Assembly (NCBI GenBank): GCA_963782885.1 | Contig: CAWALL010000002.1 | Coordinates: 310,001 to 374,000 of the forward strand | From: DATAOG01 sp963782885 | GTDB lineage: Bacteria; Pseudomonadota; Alphaproteobacteria; Geminicoccales; Geminicoccaceae | DNA length: 64,000 bases | Direction of reading: 5' to 3' | Shown here: positions 24,620 through 34,179 of the stretch, one piece after another | Layout of the letters: the number at the start of each line of letters is the position of its first letter | Position numbering within the stretch: the first letter of the stretch is position 1 | Made by a program: the position numbers and the translations under genes | The notes under the pieces: model-generated | Told to the model about the DNA's origin: nothing | Database searches by the model: none | The model's input: the letters and a program-made list of their open reading frames with translations, nothing else

Positions 24620-25209
24620 GCGACGCGCCCTCTCTGTCCCAGGTCGCGGAACGGGCTCGGGCCTGGTGGCGCGATCTCCAGCCCGCCGACGAGCGGGGGC
24701 AGGTCAAGGAGGGCGATCGCGCCGCGCTCGCGCGCCTGCGCCGCTGCGCAACGCCTGCCGACGCGATGGTCGAAGAAGCGACGCTCACGCTGTTTCGCCG
24801 CCTCGACCTTAAGGCGGCCGATCATCAACGCCTGCCGCGGGTCGCGTTGATCGCCATGGTGCTGGCGCACGTGCGCGCCGATGCCGAGTCCGACGCCGAC
24901 GGTTTCCGGCCCGCGGCGGCGCGCGCCGTCGGCCGTGCCAGCCTGGAGGACGAAGACTCGGCGAAGATGAGCGTGCTGCGCTTCCGCCGCCTCGTTTCGG
25001 CCCGTCACGACGCGGAGCTCGCCCAGCAGATGCGCCGGCTGGTCGCGCTCGCCGACGGTCGGGTCAACGTCGGCGATCTCGCTGCCTCCCTATTCTTCTG
25101 GGGCGACAAAGTCCGCCAGCGCTGGACCTTCGAGTACTACGCGGCCGGCGCCGCGGCACCCCGCTCCGGCACGCCAGAGCCCGCCACGACCGACGTTCCT
25201 TCCATTTGA
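24616..25209 (+). CDS. cse2: Cse2 (CasB), small subunit of Cascade
   Basis: The 197-residue helical protein begins MSDAPSLSQVAERARAWWRD at ATG 24616, overlapping the cas8e stop. It contains GDRAALARLRRCATPADAMV and SVLRFRRLVSARHDAELAQQ, and ends in the characteristic VNVGDLAASLFFWGDKVRQRWTFEYY-like block (WGDKVRQRW). Two Cse2 subunits form the belly of type I-E Cascade and stabilise the displaced DNA strand. The C-terminal 20 residues are a Pro/Thr-rich tail without obvious role. Next gene starts 27 bp downstream. Confidence 0.92.
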   Translation: MSDAPSLSQVAERARAWWRDLQPADERGQVKEGDRAALARLRRCATPADAMVEEATLTLFRRLDLKAADHQRLPRVALIAMVLAHVRADAESDADGFRPAAARAVGRASLEDEDSAKMSVLRFRRLVSARHDAELAQQMRRLVALADGRVNVGDLAASLFFWGDKVRQRWTFEYYAAGAAAPRSGTPEPATTDVPSI

Positions 25210-25236
25210 TCAACTCCGCCAGCCGAGGCCAGACCG

Positions 25237-26280
25237 ATGAACCGCTTCCTCCAGCTACATCTGCTCACCGTTTACCCGCCCGCCAATCTCAATCGCGACG
25301 ACACCGGGCGACCGAAGACCGCGGTTTTCGGCGGCGCGCCGCGCCTGCGGGTTTCCTCGCAATCCCTGAAGCGCGCCTGGCGCACGTCGGATGTGTTCGC
25401 GACCAGCCTCGAAGGCCATCTCGGCAAGCGCACGCAGCGCTTCGGCCAGGAGATCGAGTCGCACCTTCAATCGCACGGGGTGGGTCCCGATGAGGCCCGG
25501 AAGATCGCCCGCGAGGTTGCGGATCTGTTCGGCAAGATCAAGCCCGAGAAGGACAAGAACCCGACCTACCTGGAACAGCTTGCCTTCGTTTCACCCAGCG
25601 AGCGCGAAGCGGCGCTGAAGCTCGCCGAGCGACTGGCTGCAGGCGAGACGATTGAACTCAAGCCGGAGACCGTGCTGCGCCCGGTCGACGGCGCGGTCGA
25701 CATCGCGATGTTCGGCCGCATGCTCGCCGACGACCCCGACTTCAACCGCGAGGCTGCGGTCCAGGTGGCGCACGCGATCACCACTCATCGCGTCGTTGTC
25801 GAGGACGACTACTACACCGCCGTCGACGATCTGAAGCGCCCGGCCGAGGACGCCGGCGCTGGGTTCGTCGGCGAGGCGGGGTTCGGTGCTGGCGTCTTCT
25901 ACCTCTACATCTGCGTCAATCGCGACCTGCTGGCGCGCAACCTCGGCGGCGACCAGGAGCTCGCCAGGGCCGGCATCGCCGCTCTGGTCGAGGCCGCGGC
26001 GACGGTCGCACCGCGCGGCAAGCAGGCGAGCTTCGCCAGCCGCGCCCGCGCCGAGTATCTCATGGTCGAGGCCGGCGACACGGCGCCCCGCACCCTCGCG
26101 GCCGCGTTCCTCAAGCCGGTCAACAGCGAGGACCTGCTGGGACAGTCGATCGCCGCCCTCGAAGAGACGCGCAAGGCCTTCGCGCTCGCTTATGGCGAGG
26201 ACGATGCCTCCATGAAGGTCATGAACGTGCCCGCCCGCGCGGGCACGCTCGCCGATGTGGTCGCCTTCGCCACGGCCTGA
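25237..26280 (+). CDS. cas7e: Cas7e (Cse4/CasC), backbone subunit of Cascade
   Basis: The 347-residue protein starts MNRFLQLHLLTVYPPANLNR and has the family blocks TGRPKTAVFGGAPRLRVSSQ and SLKRAWR near the N-terminus, then VDGAVDIAMFGRMLADDPDF and DDYYTAVDDL in the thumb region. Six copies wrap the crRNA spacer in Cascade and kink every sixth base, which is the structural reason that every sixth base of a target is not read. Length is normal and no defect is visible. Confidence 0.95.
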   Translation: MNRFLQLHLLTVYPPANLNRDDTGRPKTAVFGGAPRLRVSSQSLKRAWRTSDVFATSLEGHLGKRTQRFGQEIESHLQSHGVGPDEARKIAREVADLFGKIKPEKDKNPTYLEQLAFVSPSEREAALKLAERLAAGETIELKPETVLRPVDGAVDIAMFGRMLADDPDFNREAAVQVAHAITTHRVVVEDDYYTAVDDLKRPAEDAGAGFVGEAGFGAGVFYLYICVNRDLLARNLGGDQELARAGIAALVEAAATVAPRGKQASFASRARAEYLMVEAGDTAPRTLAAAFLKPVNSEDLLGQSIAALEETRKAFALAYGEDDASMKVMNVPARAGTLADVVAFATA

Positions 26281-26283
26281 GCC

Positions 26284-27033
26284 ATGCGAGACTTTCTGCT
26301 CTTCACGCTCTACGCCCCGTTGGCTGCGCTGGGCGCGGTCGCGGTCGGCGAACGCCGGGTGAGTGCCGCCCGTCCCGCTCGCTCTGCAATTCTCGGCCTG
26401 CTCGCTGCGGCCCTGGGCATCGAGCGCCGGGACGAGGCCGCCCACACCGCCCTCCAGGAAGGCTACGGCGTGGCCGTTCGGGTCGAGACCGAAGGCGCGT
26501 TGCTCCAGGACTACCATACCGCCCAGGTTCCGCCGGCGAAGAGGGACAGGCGCTGGCCGACCCGGCGCGCCGAGCTCGCCGAGCCCCGGCTCGAGACCAT
26601 TTTGTCGCTCCGCGAGTATCGTGCTGACGCGCGGCACACGGTGGCGTTCTGGACCGCGCGCGACCCGCCGCAGGCGCTCGCTGCGCTCGCCGAAGCGCTG
26701 TGCCGGCCGCGTTTCACTCTCTATCTCGGTCGCAAGGCCTGTCCGCTTGGCCTGCCGCCCGCGCCGCGGATCGTCGCCGCGGCGACCCTGGCCGATGCCT
26801 TTACTAGCTTCGACGCCGCCATGCCGGCGTCCGAGCGCGCGCTGCGCCAGGCCTTGCGGCTGCTTCCCCGCACCGGCGACGTCGAGGCCGATGCGAGCGC
26901 CCGCGACTGGCTCGGTGATGACCTGCGCCTGCAGCGGATCGAGCGCCGACGCGATGCCGTCGTCAGCCGACGCCGCTGGCAGTTCGGGCTGCGCGACACG
27001 CTGGTCGCAGGACCCGGGAGGCCGCCGTCATGA
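26284..27033 (+). CDS. cas5e: Cas5e (CasD), crRNA 5'-handle-binding subunit
   Basis: The 249-residue protein begins MRDFLLFTLYAPLAALGAVA and continues VGERRVSAARPARSAILGLL, the Cas5e N-terminal pattern in which the GxRxxxxxPxxSAxxGLLAAALGI motif packs against the crRNA handle. Later blocks TLRPKRxxR-like residues and FTLYLGRKACPLGLPPAPR agree with the family. Cas5e caps Cascade at the 5' handle. It starts 3 bp after cas7e and overlaps cas6e by four bases. Confidence 0.93.
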   Translation: MRDFLLFTLYAPLAALGAVAVGERRVSAARPARSAILGLLAAALGIERRDEAAHTALQEGYGVAVRVETEGALLQDYHTAQVPPAKRDRRWPTRRAELAEPRLETILSLREYRADARHTVAFWTARDPPQALAALAEALCRPRFTLYLGRKACPLGLPPAPRIVAAATLADAFTSFDAAMPASERALRQALRLLPRTGDVEADASARDWLGDDLRLQRIERRRDAVVSRRRWQFGLRDTLVAGPGRPPS

Positions 27034-27755
27034 GCGCCCGCTGGCTGAGCCGCGTCCGGCTGAGGCGCGACGCGTCGGCCGCCGCCCTCGCCCCAATTCT
27101 TCTGCCGACCGACCCGGACGCCCGGGCGGGAGCCATCCACCGCTTGCTCTGGACGGTGTTCGCGGACCACCCCGAGCGCCGGCGCGACTTCCTGTGGCGC
27201 GAGGAGAGCCGGAGCGGGCCTCTTCGCCCCGGACGGGCGTCCTTCCTCGTCCTGTCGGCCCGTGCGCCAGCCGACCGGCACGACCTGTTCGAGCTGGAGA
27301 CCAAGCCGTTCGAGCCCGCACTCGAACCCGGAGACCGGCTCGGCTTCTCTCTGCGCGCCAACCCGGTCGTCACCCGGGCCGACCCGCGCACCGGCCGGCC
27401 GAGGCGCCACGACGTGGTCATGGACCGCCTGCACGCTCTGCCCAAGGGGGGCCGCGCCGACGGCCAACTCGCCGCCACGCTGGCGGCCGGGCGTGCATGG
27501 CTGGCGGACCAGGGCGCCCGTAACGGTTTCCGACTGCCGCTGGACGCCGCCGGCGAGCCCGTCCTCCGCGTCGACGGCTACGACCAGGTGCGGGTGACGC
27601 GGGGCCGTGGGCAGAAGGCGATCACCTTCTCGGTGCTCGACCTCGAGGGGATGCTCGAGGTTGTCGCCCCGGACTCCTTCCTCGAAGGCCTCGTCCGCGG
27701 CTTTGGCAAGGCCAAGGCGTTCGGCTGTGGGCTCATGCTGATCCGGCGCGCCTGA
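27030..27755 (+). CDS. cas6e: Cas6e (CasE), CRISPR RNA endonuclease
   Basis: The 241-residue protein has two RRM-like halves and ends in the Gly-rich loop SFLEGLVRGFGKAKAFGCGLML typical of Cas6. A histidine in AIHRLLWTVF (His37) is in the place of the catalytic His of Cas6e. The enzyme cuts each repeat transcript at the base of the hairpin, leaving the 8-nt ATGAACCG handle. It should also process the degenerate repeats at 22575-22652 if these are transcribed. It overlaps cas5e (ATGA) and ends 2 bp before cas1. Confidence 0.93.
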   Translation: MSARWLSRVRLRRDASAAALAPILLPTDPDARAGAIHRLLWTVFADHPERRRDFLWREESRSGPLRPGRASFLVLSARAPADRHDLFELETKPFEPALEPGDRLGFSLRANPVVTRADPRTGRPRRHDVVMDRLHALPKGGRADGQLAATLAAGRAWLADQGARNGFRLPLDAAGEPVLRVDGYDQVRVTRGRGQKAITFSVLDLEGMLEVVAPDSFLEGLVRGFGKAKAFGCGLMLIRRA

Positions 27756-27757
27756 CC

Positions 27758-28702
27758 ATGGCCGGCGCCCTGCCTGGTCTGCCGCCACCGCGGCCGATCC
27801 CGATCAAGGACCGCTCCTCGATCGTGTTTGTCGAGAAAGGCCAGATCGACGTCCTGGACGGCGCCTTCGTCGTGATCGATGTGAACGGCGTGCGCACCCA
27901 CATCCCGGTCGGCGGGTTTGCCTGCCTGATGCTCGAGCCGGGTACCCGGGTCAGCCATGCCGCGGTCGCGCTGGCAGCTCGGGCCGGCACCCTGCTGGTG
28001 TGGGTCGGCGAGGCCGGCGTGCGCCTCTACGCCTCCGGCCAGCCGGGCGGCGCCCGCGCCGACCGCCTCCTCTGGCAGGCGCGGCTCGCGCTCGACGAGG
28101 CGGCGCGCCTCAAGGTGGTGCGCAAGATGTTCGAGCTACGCTTCGGCGAGCCCGCGCCCGAGCGCCGCTCGATCGACCAATTGCGCGGCATCGAGGGCGT
28201 ACGCGTCCGAACGCTGTACGAGCATCTCGCTCGCCAGCACAGCATCACCTGGAATCGGCGCGCCTACGACCGGCAGGACTGGCAGGCGTCGGACATCCCC
28301 AACCGCTGCCTGAGCGCCGCCACCGCCTGCCTCTACGGGATCACCGAGGCTGCCGTGCTCGCCGCCGGCTATGCCCCGGCGGTCGGCTTCCTGCACAGCG
28401 GCAAGCCCCTGTCGTTCGTCTATGACATCGGCGACATCTTCAAGTTCGAGACCGTGGTGCCCGCCGCGTTCAAGGTTGCCGCCCAGGCCGCCAGAGGCCG
28501 GCTCGACCTGCCGCTCGAGAGCGGGGTCCGGCGCGCCTGCCGCGACCTGTTTCGCCGGACCGGCCTGCTGGAGCGGGTGATCCCGACCATCGAGGAGGTG
28601 CTGCTGGCGGGCGAGCTAGCCCGGCCGGAAGCCCCCGCCGACGCCCAGCCGGTCGCGTTCGAGGACGAGGAGCCGAGCGGCGATGCTGGTCATCGTGGTT
28701 GA
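27758..28702 (+). CDS. cas1: Cas1 (type I-E), spacer integrase
   Basis: The 314-residue protein shows the catalytic residues in the expected places: Glu146 in GIEGVRVRTLYEHLA, His213 in GFLHSGKPLSF and Asp226 in YDIGDIFKF. These sit five residues later than Glu141, His208 and Asp221 of the E. coli enzyme. N-terminal beta domain: IKDRSSIVFVEKGQIDVLDG. With Cas2 it captures pre-spacers and integrates them at the leader end of the array. The gene is intact, so adaptation machinery is complete. It overlaps cas2 by 20 bp. Confidence 0.96.
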   Translation: MAGALPGLPPPRPIPIKDRSSIVFVEKGQIDVLDGAFVVIDVNGVRTHIPVGGFACLMLEPGTRVSHAAVALAARAGTLLVWVGEAGVRLYASGQPGGARADRLLWQARLALDEAARLKVVRKMFELRFGEPAPERRSIDQLRGIEGVRVRTLYEHLARQHSITWNRRAYDRQDWQASDIPNRCLSAATACLYGITEAAVLAAGYAPAVGFLHSGKPLSFVYDIGDIFKFETVVPAAFKVAAQAARGRLDLPLESGVRRACRDLFRRTGLLERVIPTIEEVLLAGELARPEAPADAQPVAFEDEEPSGDAGHRG

Positions 28703-28967
28703 GAACGCCCCGCCACGCCTGCGCGGCCGGCTTGCGGTCTGGCTGCTCGAGGTGCGCGCCGGGGTCTACGTCGGCAACTACTCGCGGCGCACGCGCGAGC
28801 GGATCTGGAGCCAGGTGCTGGGCGCGATCGGCGAGGGCAACGCGGTGATCGCCTGGGCCGCGCCCAACGACGCCGGGTTCGAGTTCGACACCTGCGGTCA
28901 GAACCGGCGCGTGCCGGTCGACCTCGACGGTTTCCGGCTGGTGTCCTTCCGGCCGCCGCAGCCCTGA
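28683..28967 (+). CDS. cas2: Cas2e, adaptation subunit
   Basis: The 94-residue protein begins MLVIVVENAPPRLRGRLAVW and contains LLEVRAGVYVGNYSRRTRER and GFEFDTCGQNRRVPVDLDGF, diagnostic for the Cas2e (CRISPR-associated CT1978) type that goes with type I-E. It forms the central dimer of the Cas1-Cas2 integrase. The start lies inside cas1, so translation is coupled. The array begins 84 bp after its stop. Confidence 0.95.
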   Translation: MLVIVVENAPPRLRGRLAVWLLEVRAGVYVGNYSRRTRERIWSQVLGAIGEGNAVIAWAAPNDAGFEFDTCGQNRRVPVDLDGFRLVSFRPPQP

Positions 28968-29051
28968 CCGGCCCGGAAGGAACGAAGCAAGAACTCCGGT
29001 ACGCTGTTTGACATCGTGAGAGTGCAGCGAATACAAGCGCTTGCGCGAAGA
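28968..29051 (+). promoter_or_regulatory. CRISPR leader with array promoter
   Basis: The 84 bp between cas2 and the first repeat contain a perfect -35 TTGACA (29008-29013) and, 18 bp further, TACAAG (29032-29037) as -10. A transcript would start just before the first repeat. Being next to cas1-cas2, this is the end where new spacers are added. The leader is short. Confidence 0.7.
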
Positions 29052-32000
29052 GCGTTCCCCGCGCCCGCGGGGATGAACCGGTTAGCCTCGATGTCGGCGG
29101 CAACCCGGCATTGCGTTCCCCGCGCCCGCGGGGATGAACCGAGGATCGGAAGAAGCTGGCCGAGACGCTGAGCGCGTTCCCCGCGCCCGCGGGGATGAAC
29201 CGCTGCCGTCCTTGTTGAGATACCCGTTGTTCGTGCGTTCCCCGCGCCCGCGGGGATGAACCGGCAGGGCGCGGGGAAACCGGGCCGGATGGACCTGCGT
29301 TCCCCGCGCCCGCGGGGATGAACCGTCGCTGAGTACGCCGCTCGTGCGAGGGAGCCCGCGTTCCCCGCGCCCGCGGGGATGAACCGCTCAGCTCGGAGAT
29401 CGATGTCGGGATAGGCGAGCGTTCCCCGCGCCCGCGGGGATGAACCGACGAGCGCGTTCCGCGTCACGCTTTCGGTGCCGCGTTCCCCGCGCCCGCGGGG
29501 ATGAACCGACCAAGCGCGCACTAGCGATGTTTGATGATGGGCGTTCCCCGCGCCCGCGGGGATGAACCGTAGCGCTCGGTCAGTTCGGCCCGCAGGTCGT
29601 CGCGTTCCCCGCGCCCGCGGGGATGAACCGATGGGCGCCATAGGCATAGGCCGACGGCATCCGCGTTCCCCGCGCCCGCGGGGATGAACCGATGTCGCCG
29701 CCAGGACTGTGGATGCGGACCTCGCGTTCCCCGCGCCCGCGGGGATGAACCGTTTTGGTGACGTGCGCCAGCCCGAAGGAGACCGCGTTCCCCGCGCCCG
29801 CGGGGATGAACCGCGATCCGAGCGCTGGCCCTGAACGCTAAAAACGCGTTCCCCGCGCCCGCGGGGATGAACCGCCGTTGCCCGCCGAGTGGCACGCGCG
29901 GACCGAGCGTTCCCCGCGCCCGCGGGGATGAACCGTATGCGGTCGACGATTTTCTCGAGGCGGCGGCGCGTTCCCCGCGCCCGCGGGGATGAACCGCTCG
30001 CGCTTCAGCCGGGAGAACTCGGCATCAAGCGTTCCCCGCGCCCGCGGGGATGAACCGTCGGCGACTGGATCGATCATCAGGTTCATCATGCGTTCCCCGC
30101 GCCCGCGGGGATGAACCGAATGGCCTTGACGGTTCGAAGGGTGCCACCAGGCGTTCCCCGCGCCCGCGGGGATGAACCGGTCTCGGCCCCATATCGGCGA
30201 GAAAGGCTTCAGCGTTCCCCGCGCCCGCGGGGATGAACCGACCTGCGGAGATCCATCCGCCGCGTCTGCAGCGCGTTCCCCGCGCCCGCGGGGATGAACC
30301 GCGCCTACCTTAGTTCAGGAGACCTATCGGTTCGCGTTCCCCGCGCCCGCGGGGATGAACCGATCGCGCACTGGTCGGCGCTCAGTTCGCCTGAGCGTTC
30401 CCCGCGCCCGCGGGGATGAACCGCGCACGCGACGCTCGACATGTGGGGCGAGTATGCGTTCCCCGCGCCCGCGGGGATGAACCGCGTAGCGATGGCGGTC
30501 CCGCCGCCCGTCTCATACGCGTTCCCCGCGCCCGCGGGGATGAACCGGAATATGGGATCTCAATAGCGGGTCTGGCAGAGCGTTCCCCGCGCCCGCGGGG
30601 ATGAACCGCATTGCGAGCTCAGGAACGCCACTGTGGCCTCGCGTTCCCCGCGCCCGCGGGGATGAACCGGAGGCGACGCGGGTGGCATCGCGAAGGGCGG
30701 TGCGTTCCCCGCGCCCGCGGGGATGAACCGCGGCTTTTGTGCTGCTGGTCGTGCTCGCCGGAGCGTTCCCCGCGCCCGCGGGGATGAACCGCCGTAGGCC
30801 GGCACTCTCGATTTCAGGACCGAGCGTTCCCCGCGCCCGCGGGGATGAACCGCTGAACGAGGCCAGCGGCGCCACGGCGGCCGAGCGTTCCCCGCGCCCG
30901 CGGGGATGAACCGGCCGCGCACGAGATGGCGAGGCGCGCGCATCCGCGTTCCCCGCGCCCGCGGGGATGAACCGCGGAACGGCACGCGGTCAGGCAAGGC
31001 GATCGGGCGTTCCCCGCGCCCGCGGGGATGAACCGGATCAGCTGCGGGCGCAGATGCAATACGTACCGCGTTCCCCGCGCCCGCGGGGATGAACCGGTTG
31101 GTCACTGACGGTGGTGCCACGCTCACTAGCGTTCCCCGCGCCCGCGGGGATGAACCGTGGTGGGACCCAACTAATGGGAACGATAGTAAGCGTTCCCCGC
31201 GCCCGCGGGGATGAACCGTTTGCTAACTAAAATAATTTTCTTGACAAGCCGCGTTCCCCGCGCCCGCGGGGATGAACCGCCCGAGCTTGCCTCCCGATGG
31301 TACGGATCGTAGCGTTCCCCGCGCCCGCGGGGATGAACCGGCACCGCTAGTAAGGCCAGCGGCCCGGGAGGCGCGTTCCCCGCGCCCGCGGGGATGAACC
31401 GGCGTTGCCGAAGGTCTACGGCGACAAGCTGGAGCGTTCCCCGCGCCCGCGGGGATGAACCGTTGACTTCCTCTTCTCTTAGAACGTCAAACAGGCGTTC
31501 CCCGCGCCCGCGGGGATGAACCGTTGACTTCCTCTTCTCTTAGAACGTCAAACAGGCGTTCCCCGCGCCCGCGGGGATGAACCGGAAAGGACGTTATCCA
31601 AGGGCAGGCGTTCAAGGCGTTCCCCGCGCCCGCGGGGATGAACCGGCGAAGGGCATCAACGGCAACGGCGCCGGGATGCGTTCCCCGCGCCCGCGGGGAT
31701 GAACCGGATATTTGGCCTTGCGCCCGATGCTTGGCGGAGCGTTCCCCGCGCCCGCGGGGATGAACCGACGCCGAGTAGATTACGACGACCGGCGCCGCCG
31801 CGTTCCCCGCGCCCGCGGGGATGAACCGCCGAGCAAAAGCAGGAGGCGACCGAGTTCGTCGCGTTCCCCGCGCCCGCGGGGATGAACCGACGTCGACCAG
31901 CCACAGCGCCAGGATGACGAAGCGTTCCCCGCGCCCGCGGGGATGAACCGGAGGAGCGTATCGAGGGCACGGGCGACAACCGGCGTTCCCCGCGCCCGCG

Positions 32001-33097
32001 GGGATGAACCGCGGACACATTGCGCTATGGGTCTGGTGAGCACGCGTTCCCCGCGCCCGCGGGGATGAACCGCCAGGCGTCAGCCTGATCCCGGCCTGAA
32101 TTGTGCGTTCCCCGCGCCCGCGGGGATGAACCGAGCGACACGATCGAACAGGCCCTCGGCCTGACGCGTTCCCCGCGCCCGCGGGGATGAACCGATGTGG
32201 TGAACGTCATCACCATTCGGCTCAACGCGTTCCCCGAGCCCGCGGGGATGAACCGAACGAGCTGACGCGCTTCACCGGCAACTTCGCGCGGTCCCCGCGC
32301 CCGCGGAGATGAACCGGCAGGCATCGCAGCCGCCTTCAGGATCAATGCGCGTTCCCCGCGCCCGCGGGGATGAACCGTTGGTCATGATCTCGCGGAGGTG
32401 ATGCGCCTTGCGTTCCCCGCGCCCGCGGGGATGAACCGTCGCCAGCATGCTTGACGCAGAGAGCTTCCGTGCGTTCCCCGCGCCCGCGGGGATGAACCGC
32501 TGTCCGATGCTTCAACGCCTGCCGACCGCATGCGTTCCCCGCGCCCGCGGGGATGAACCGGCGGCTCTATCCCAGGTGCCGCAGGTGCCAGAGCGTTCCC
32601 CGCGCCCGCGGGGATGAACCGATGGCGCTATCCTTCACGTCATGTCTCCCAAAGCGTTCCCCGCGCCCGCGGGGATGAACCGGGGCCGCTGGCCGTGATC
32701 AAGGGCAAGCCTGGGCGTTCCCCGCGCCCGCGGGGATGAACCGCCGATCCCAGCGCCCGACGCTGCGCCGCCGAGGCGTTCCCCGCGCCCGCGGGGATGA
32801 ACCGTTTCCGGTGCGTTCGTTCCAGATGACGGCGCCGCGTTCCCCGCGCCCGCGGGGATGAACCGATCGCGACGGCTGCAGCTCTGGCGGTTGCCATGCG
32901 TTCCCCGCGCCCGCGGGGATGAACCGCCGCTCGAGCTGGCGAAGTTCGGCTTCGACGCGCGTTCCCCGCGCCCGCGGGGATGAACCGAACCCCATCAGGC
33001 CTGGCAGAGCTCCGACTCCGCGTTCCCCGCGCCCGCGGGGATGAACCGAGTTTCGCGAGTTTACCGGTCGTGACGTTGCCGCGTTCCCCGCGCCCGC
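29052..33097 (+). CRISPR. Type I-E CRISPR array, 66 complete repeats plus a truncated 67th
   Basis: The 29-bp repeat starts GCGTTCCCCGCGCCCGCG and ends GGGATGAACCG; its hairpin arms are CCCCGC and GCGGGG. Repeats begin every 61 bp from 29052 to 33020. Spacers are 32 nt, except spacer 4 (29264-29296, 33 nt) and spacer 24 (30485-30518, 34 nt). Spacers 40 and 41 (31463-31494 and 31524-31555) are identical. Repeats 53 (32227) and 54 (32288) carry point changes; all others look identical. The 67th repeat (33081) breaks off after 17 bases at 33097, so the old end of the array was lost in a rearrangement. Reading frames across the array (RFIPAGAGNA/VHPRGRGER repeats) are artefacts. Confidence 0.98.
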
Positions 33098-33200
33098 CAG
33101 GACTGATAAATCGCGACTCCCCCATCCACAAGCTCGGGGACGCCGGCAGAGTTCGACAAGCGCCTGTCGCCTGCGGATTCCGAAGCAAGCCGGCCACCTG
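33098..33200. other. 103-bp junction between truncated array and inverted-repeat arm
   Basis: The sequence starts CAGGACTGATAAATCGCGAC directly after the broken repeat and ends at the first base of the 2,524-bp arm. It may be the end of a lost insertion sequence or of the DNA that replaced the old array end. I do not recognise it. Confidence 0.4.
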
Positions 33201-33308
33201 TTGAACGAAACCGCTGTCGCGGTATGAGGTGCTGCCGGCGACGACGGTGCCTCCTGTCTGAGAGGATGCGGGTGATCCAGACCCACCCCTTCAGACAGGA
33301 GACTTGCG

Positions 33309-34169
33309 ATGGGCCAGATGAGCCCTCTGCGCCGGCGGATGATCGAGGACATGACGGTCCGCAATCTCGCGCCGGCGACCCAGCAATCCTACCTCTACGC
33401 GGTCGCCAAGTTCAGCCGTCACTTCGCGTGTTCGCCCGATCGGCTCAGCTTGCAGCACGTGCGCGCCTACCAGGTCCACCTGGCAGCTCAGAAACGGTCG
33501 TGGTCCCACATCAACCAGGCGTCCTGCGCGCTACGGTTCTTCTATGGCGTGACGCTCGGCCGGAGCGAGGTGTTGGCGGGCATTGTCAGTGCTCGCGAAC
33601 CCCAGAAGCTGCCGGTCGTGCTGAGCGCTGACGAGATCGTGCAGTTCCTCGAGGCGGTGCCCGGGCTGCGCAACCGCGCAGCGCTGACCACGGCCTATGG
33701 CGCCGGCCTGCGGGTCGGGGAAGTCAGCCGGCTCAAGCTCACCGACATCGACAGCGGCCGCAAGGTCATCCGGATCGAGCAGGGCAAAGGCGGCAAGGAC
33801 CGCTATGTCATGCTGTCGGCACAGCTGCTGCAGATCCTGCGGACGTACTGGCGGCTGGCGCGGCCAGCTCGGTGGCTGTTCCCCGGACGCGAGCTCGATC
33901 AACCGGTCAGCGTGGCGACCCTGCAGGAGGCTTGCCGGGTCGCCAGCCGTGCGGCCGCACTGAGCAAGCCGGTGACCATGCACACCCTGCGCCACAGCTT
34001 CGCCACCCACCTGCTCGAAGCCGGCACCGACATTCGCATCATCCAAGTCCTGCTCGGCCATGCCCGGCTGGCGACCACCGCCCGCTACGCCCAGGTCGCG
34101 ACCCGCATGATCGCGGGCACCCCGAGCCCGCTCGACCGCCTGAGCCTGAAGGTGATGCCGCCACCCTGA
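33309..34169 (+). CDS. Tyrosine recombinase of the IS91-type unit (left copy)
   Basis: The 286-residue protein begins MGQMSPLRRRMIEDMTVRNL. The N-terminal SAM-like DNA-binding domain (ATQQSYLYAVAKFSRHF) is followed by the catalytic domain with Arg in TTAYGAGLRVGEVSRLKLTD, HTLRHSFATHLLEAGTD (H-x-x-R), LLGHARLATTARYAQV (His and the nucleophile Tyr). All active-site residues are present. Such integrase-like genes are found directly upstream of IS91-family transposases in several elements. It ends 10 bp before the transposase gene. Confidence 0.93.
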   Translation: MGQMSPLRRRMIEDMTVRNLAPATQQSYLYAVAKFSRHFACSPDRLSLQHVRAYQVHLAAQKRSWSHINQASCALRFFYGVTLGRSEVLAGIVSAREPQKLPVVLSADEIVQFLEAVPGLRNRAALTTAYGAGLRVGEVSRLKLTDIDSGRKVIRIEQGKGGKDRYVMLSAQLLQILRTYWRLARPARWLFPGRELDQPVSVATLQEACRVASRAAALSKPVTMHTLRHSFATHLLEAGTDIRIIQVLLGHARLATTARYAQVATRMIAGTPSPLDRLSLKVMPPP

Positions 34170-34179
34170 GCGCGGTCCC

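Noticed and set aside
29052..33097. Many open frames on both strands across the array, encoding repeats like RFIPAGAGNA and VHPRGRGER
   Set aside because: They are translations of the 61-bp CRISPR units; the frame is open only because neither repeat nor most spacers have stops.
29695..33108. Spacer 11 shares CGCCAGGACTG with the array breakpoint at 33094-33104
   Set aside because: Eleven bases, partly from repeat-like GC sequence, are too few to claim that recombination used this site.
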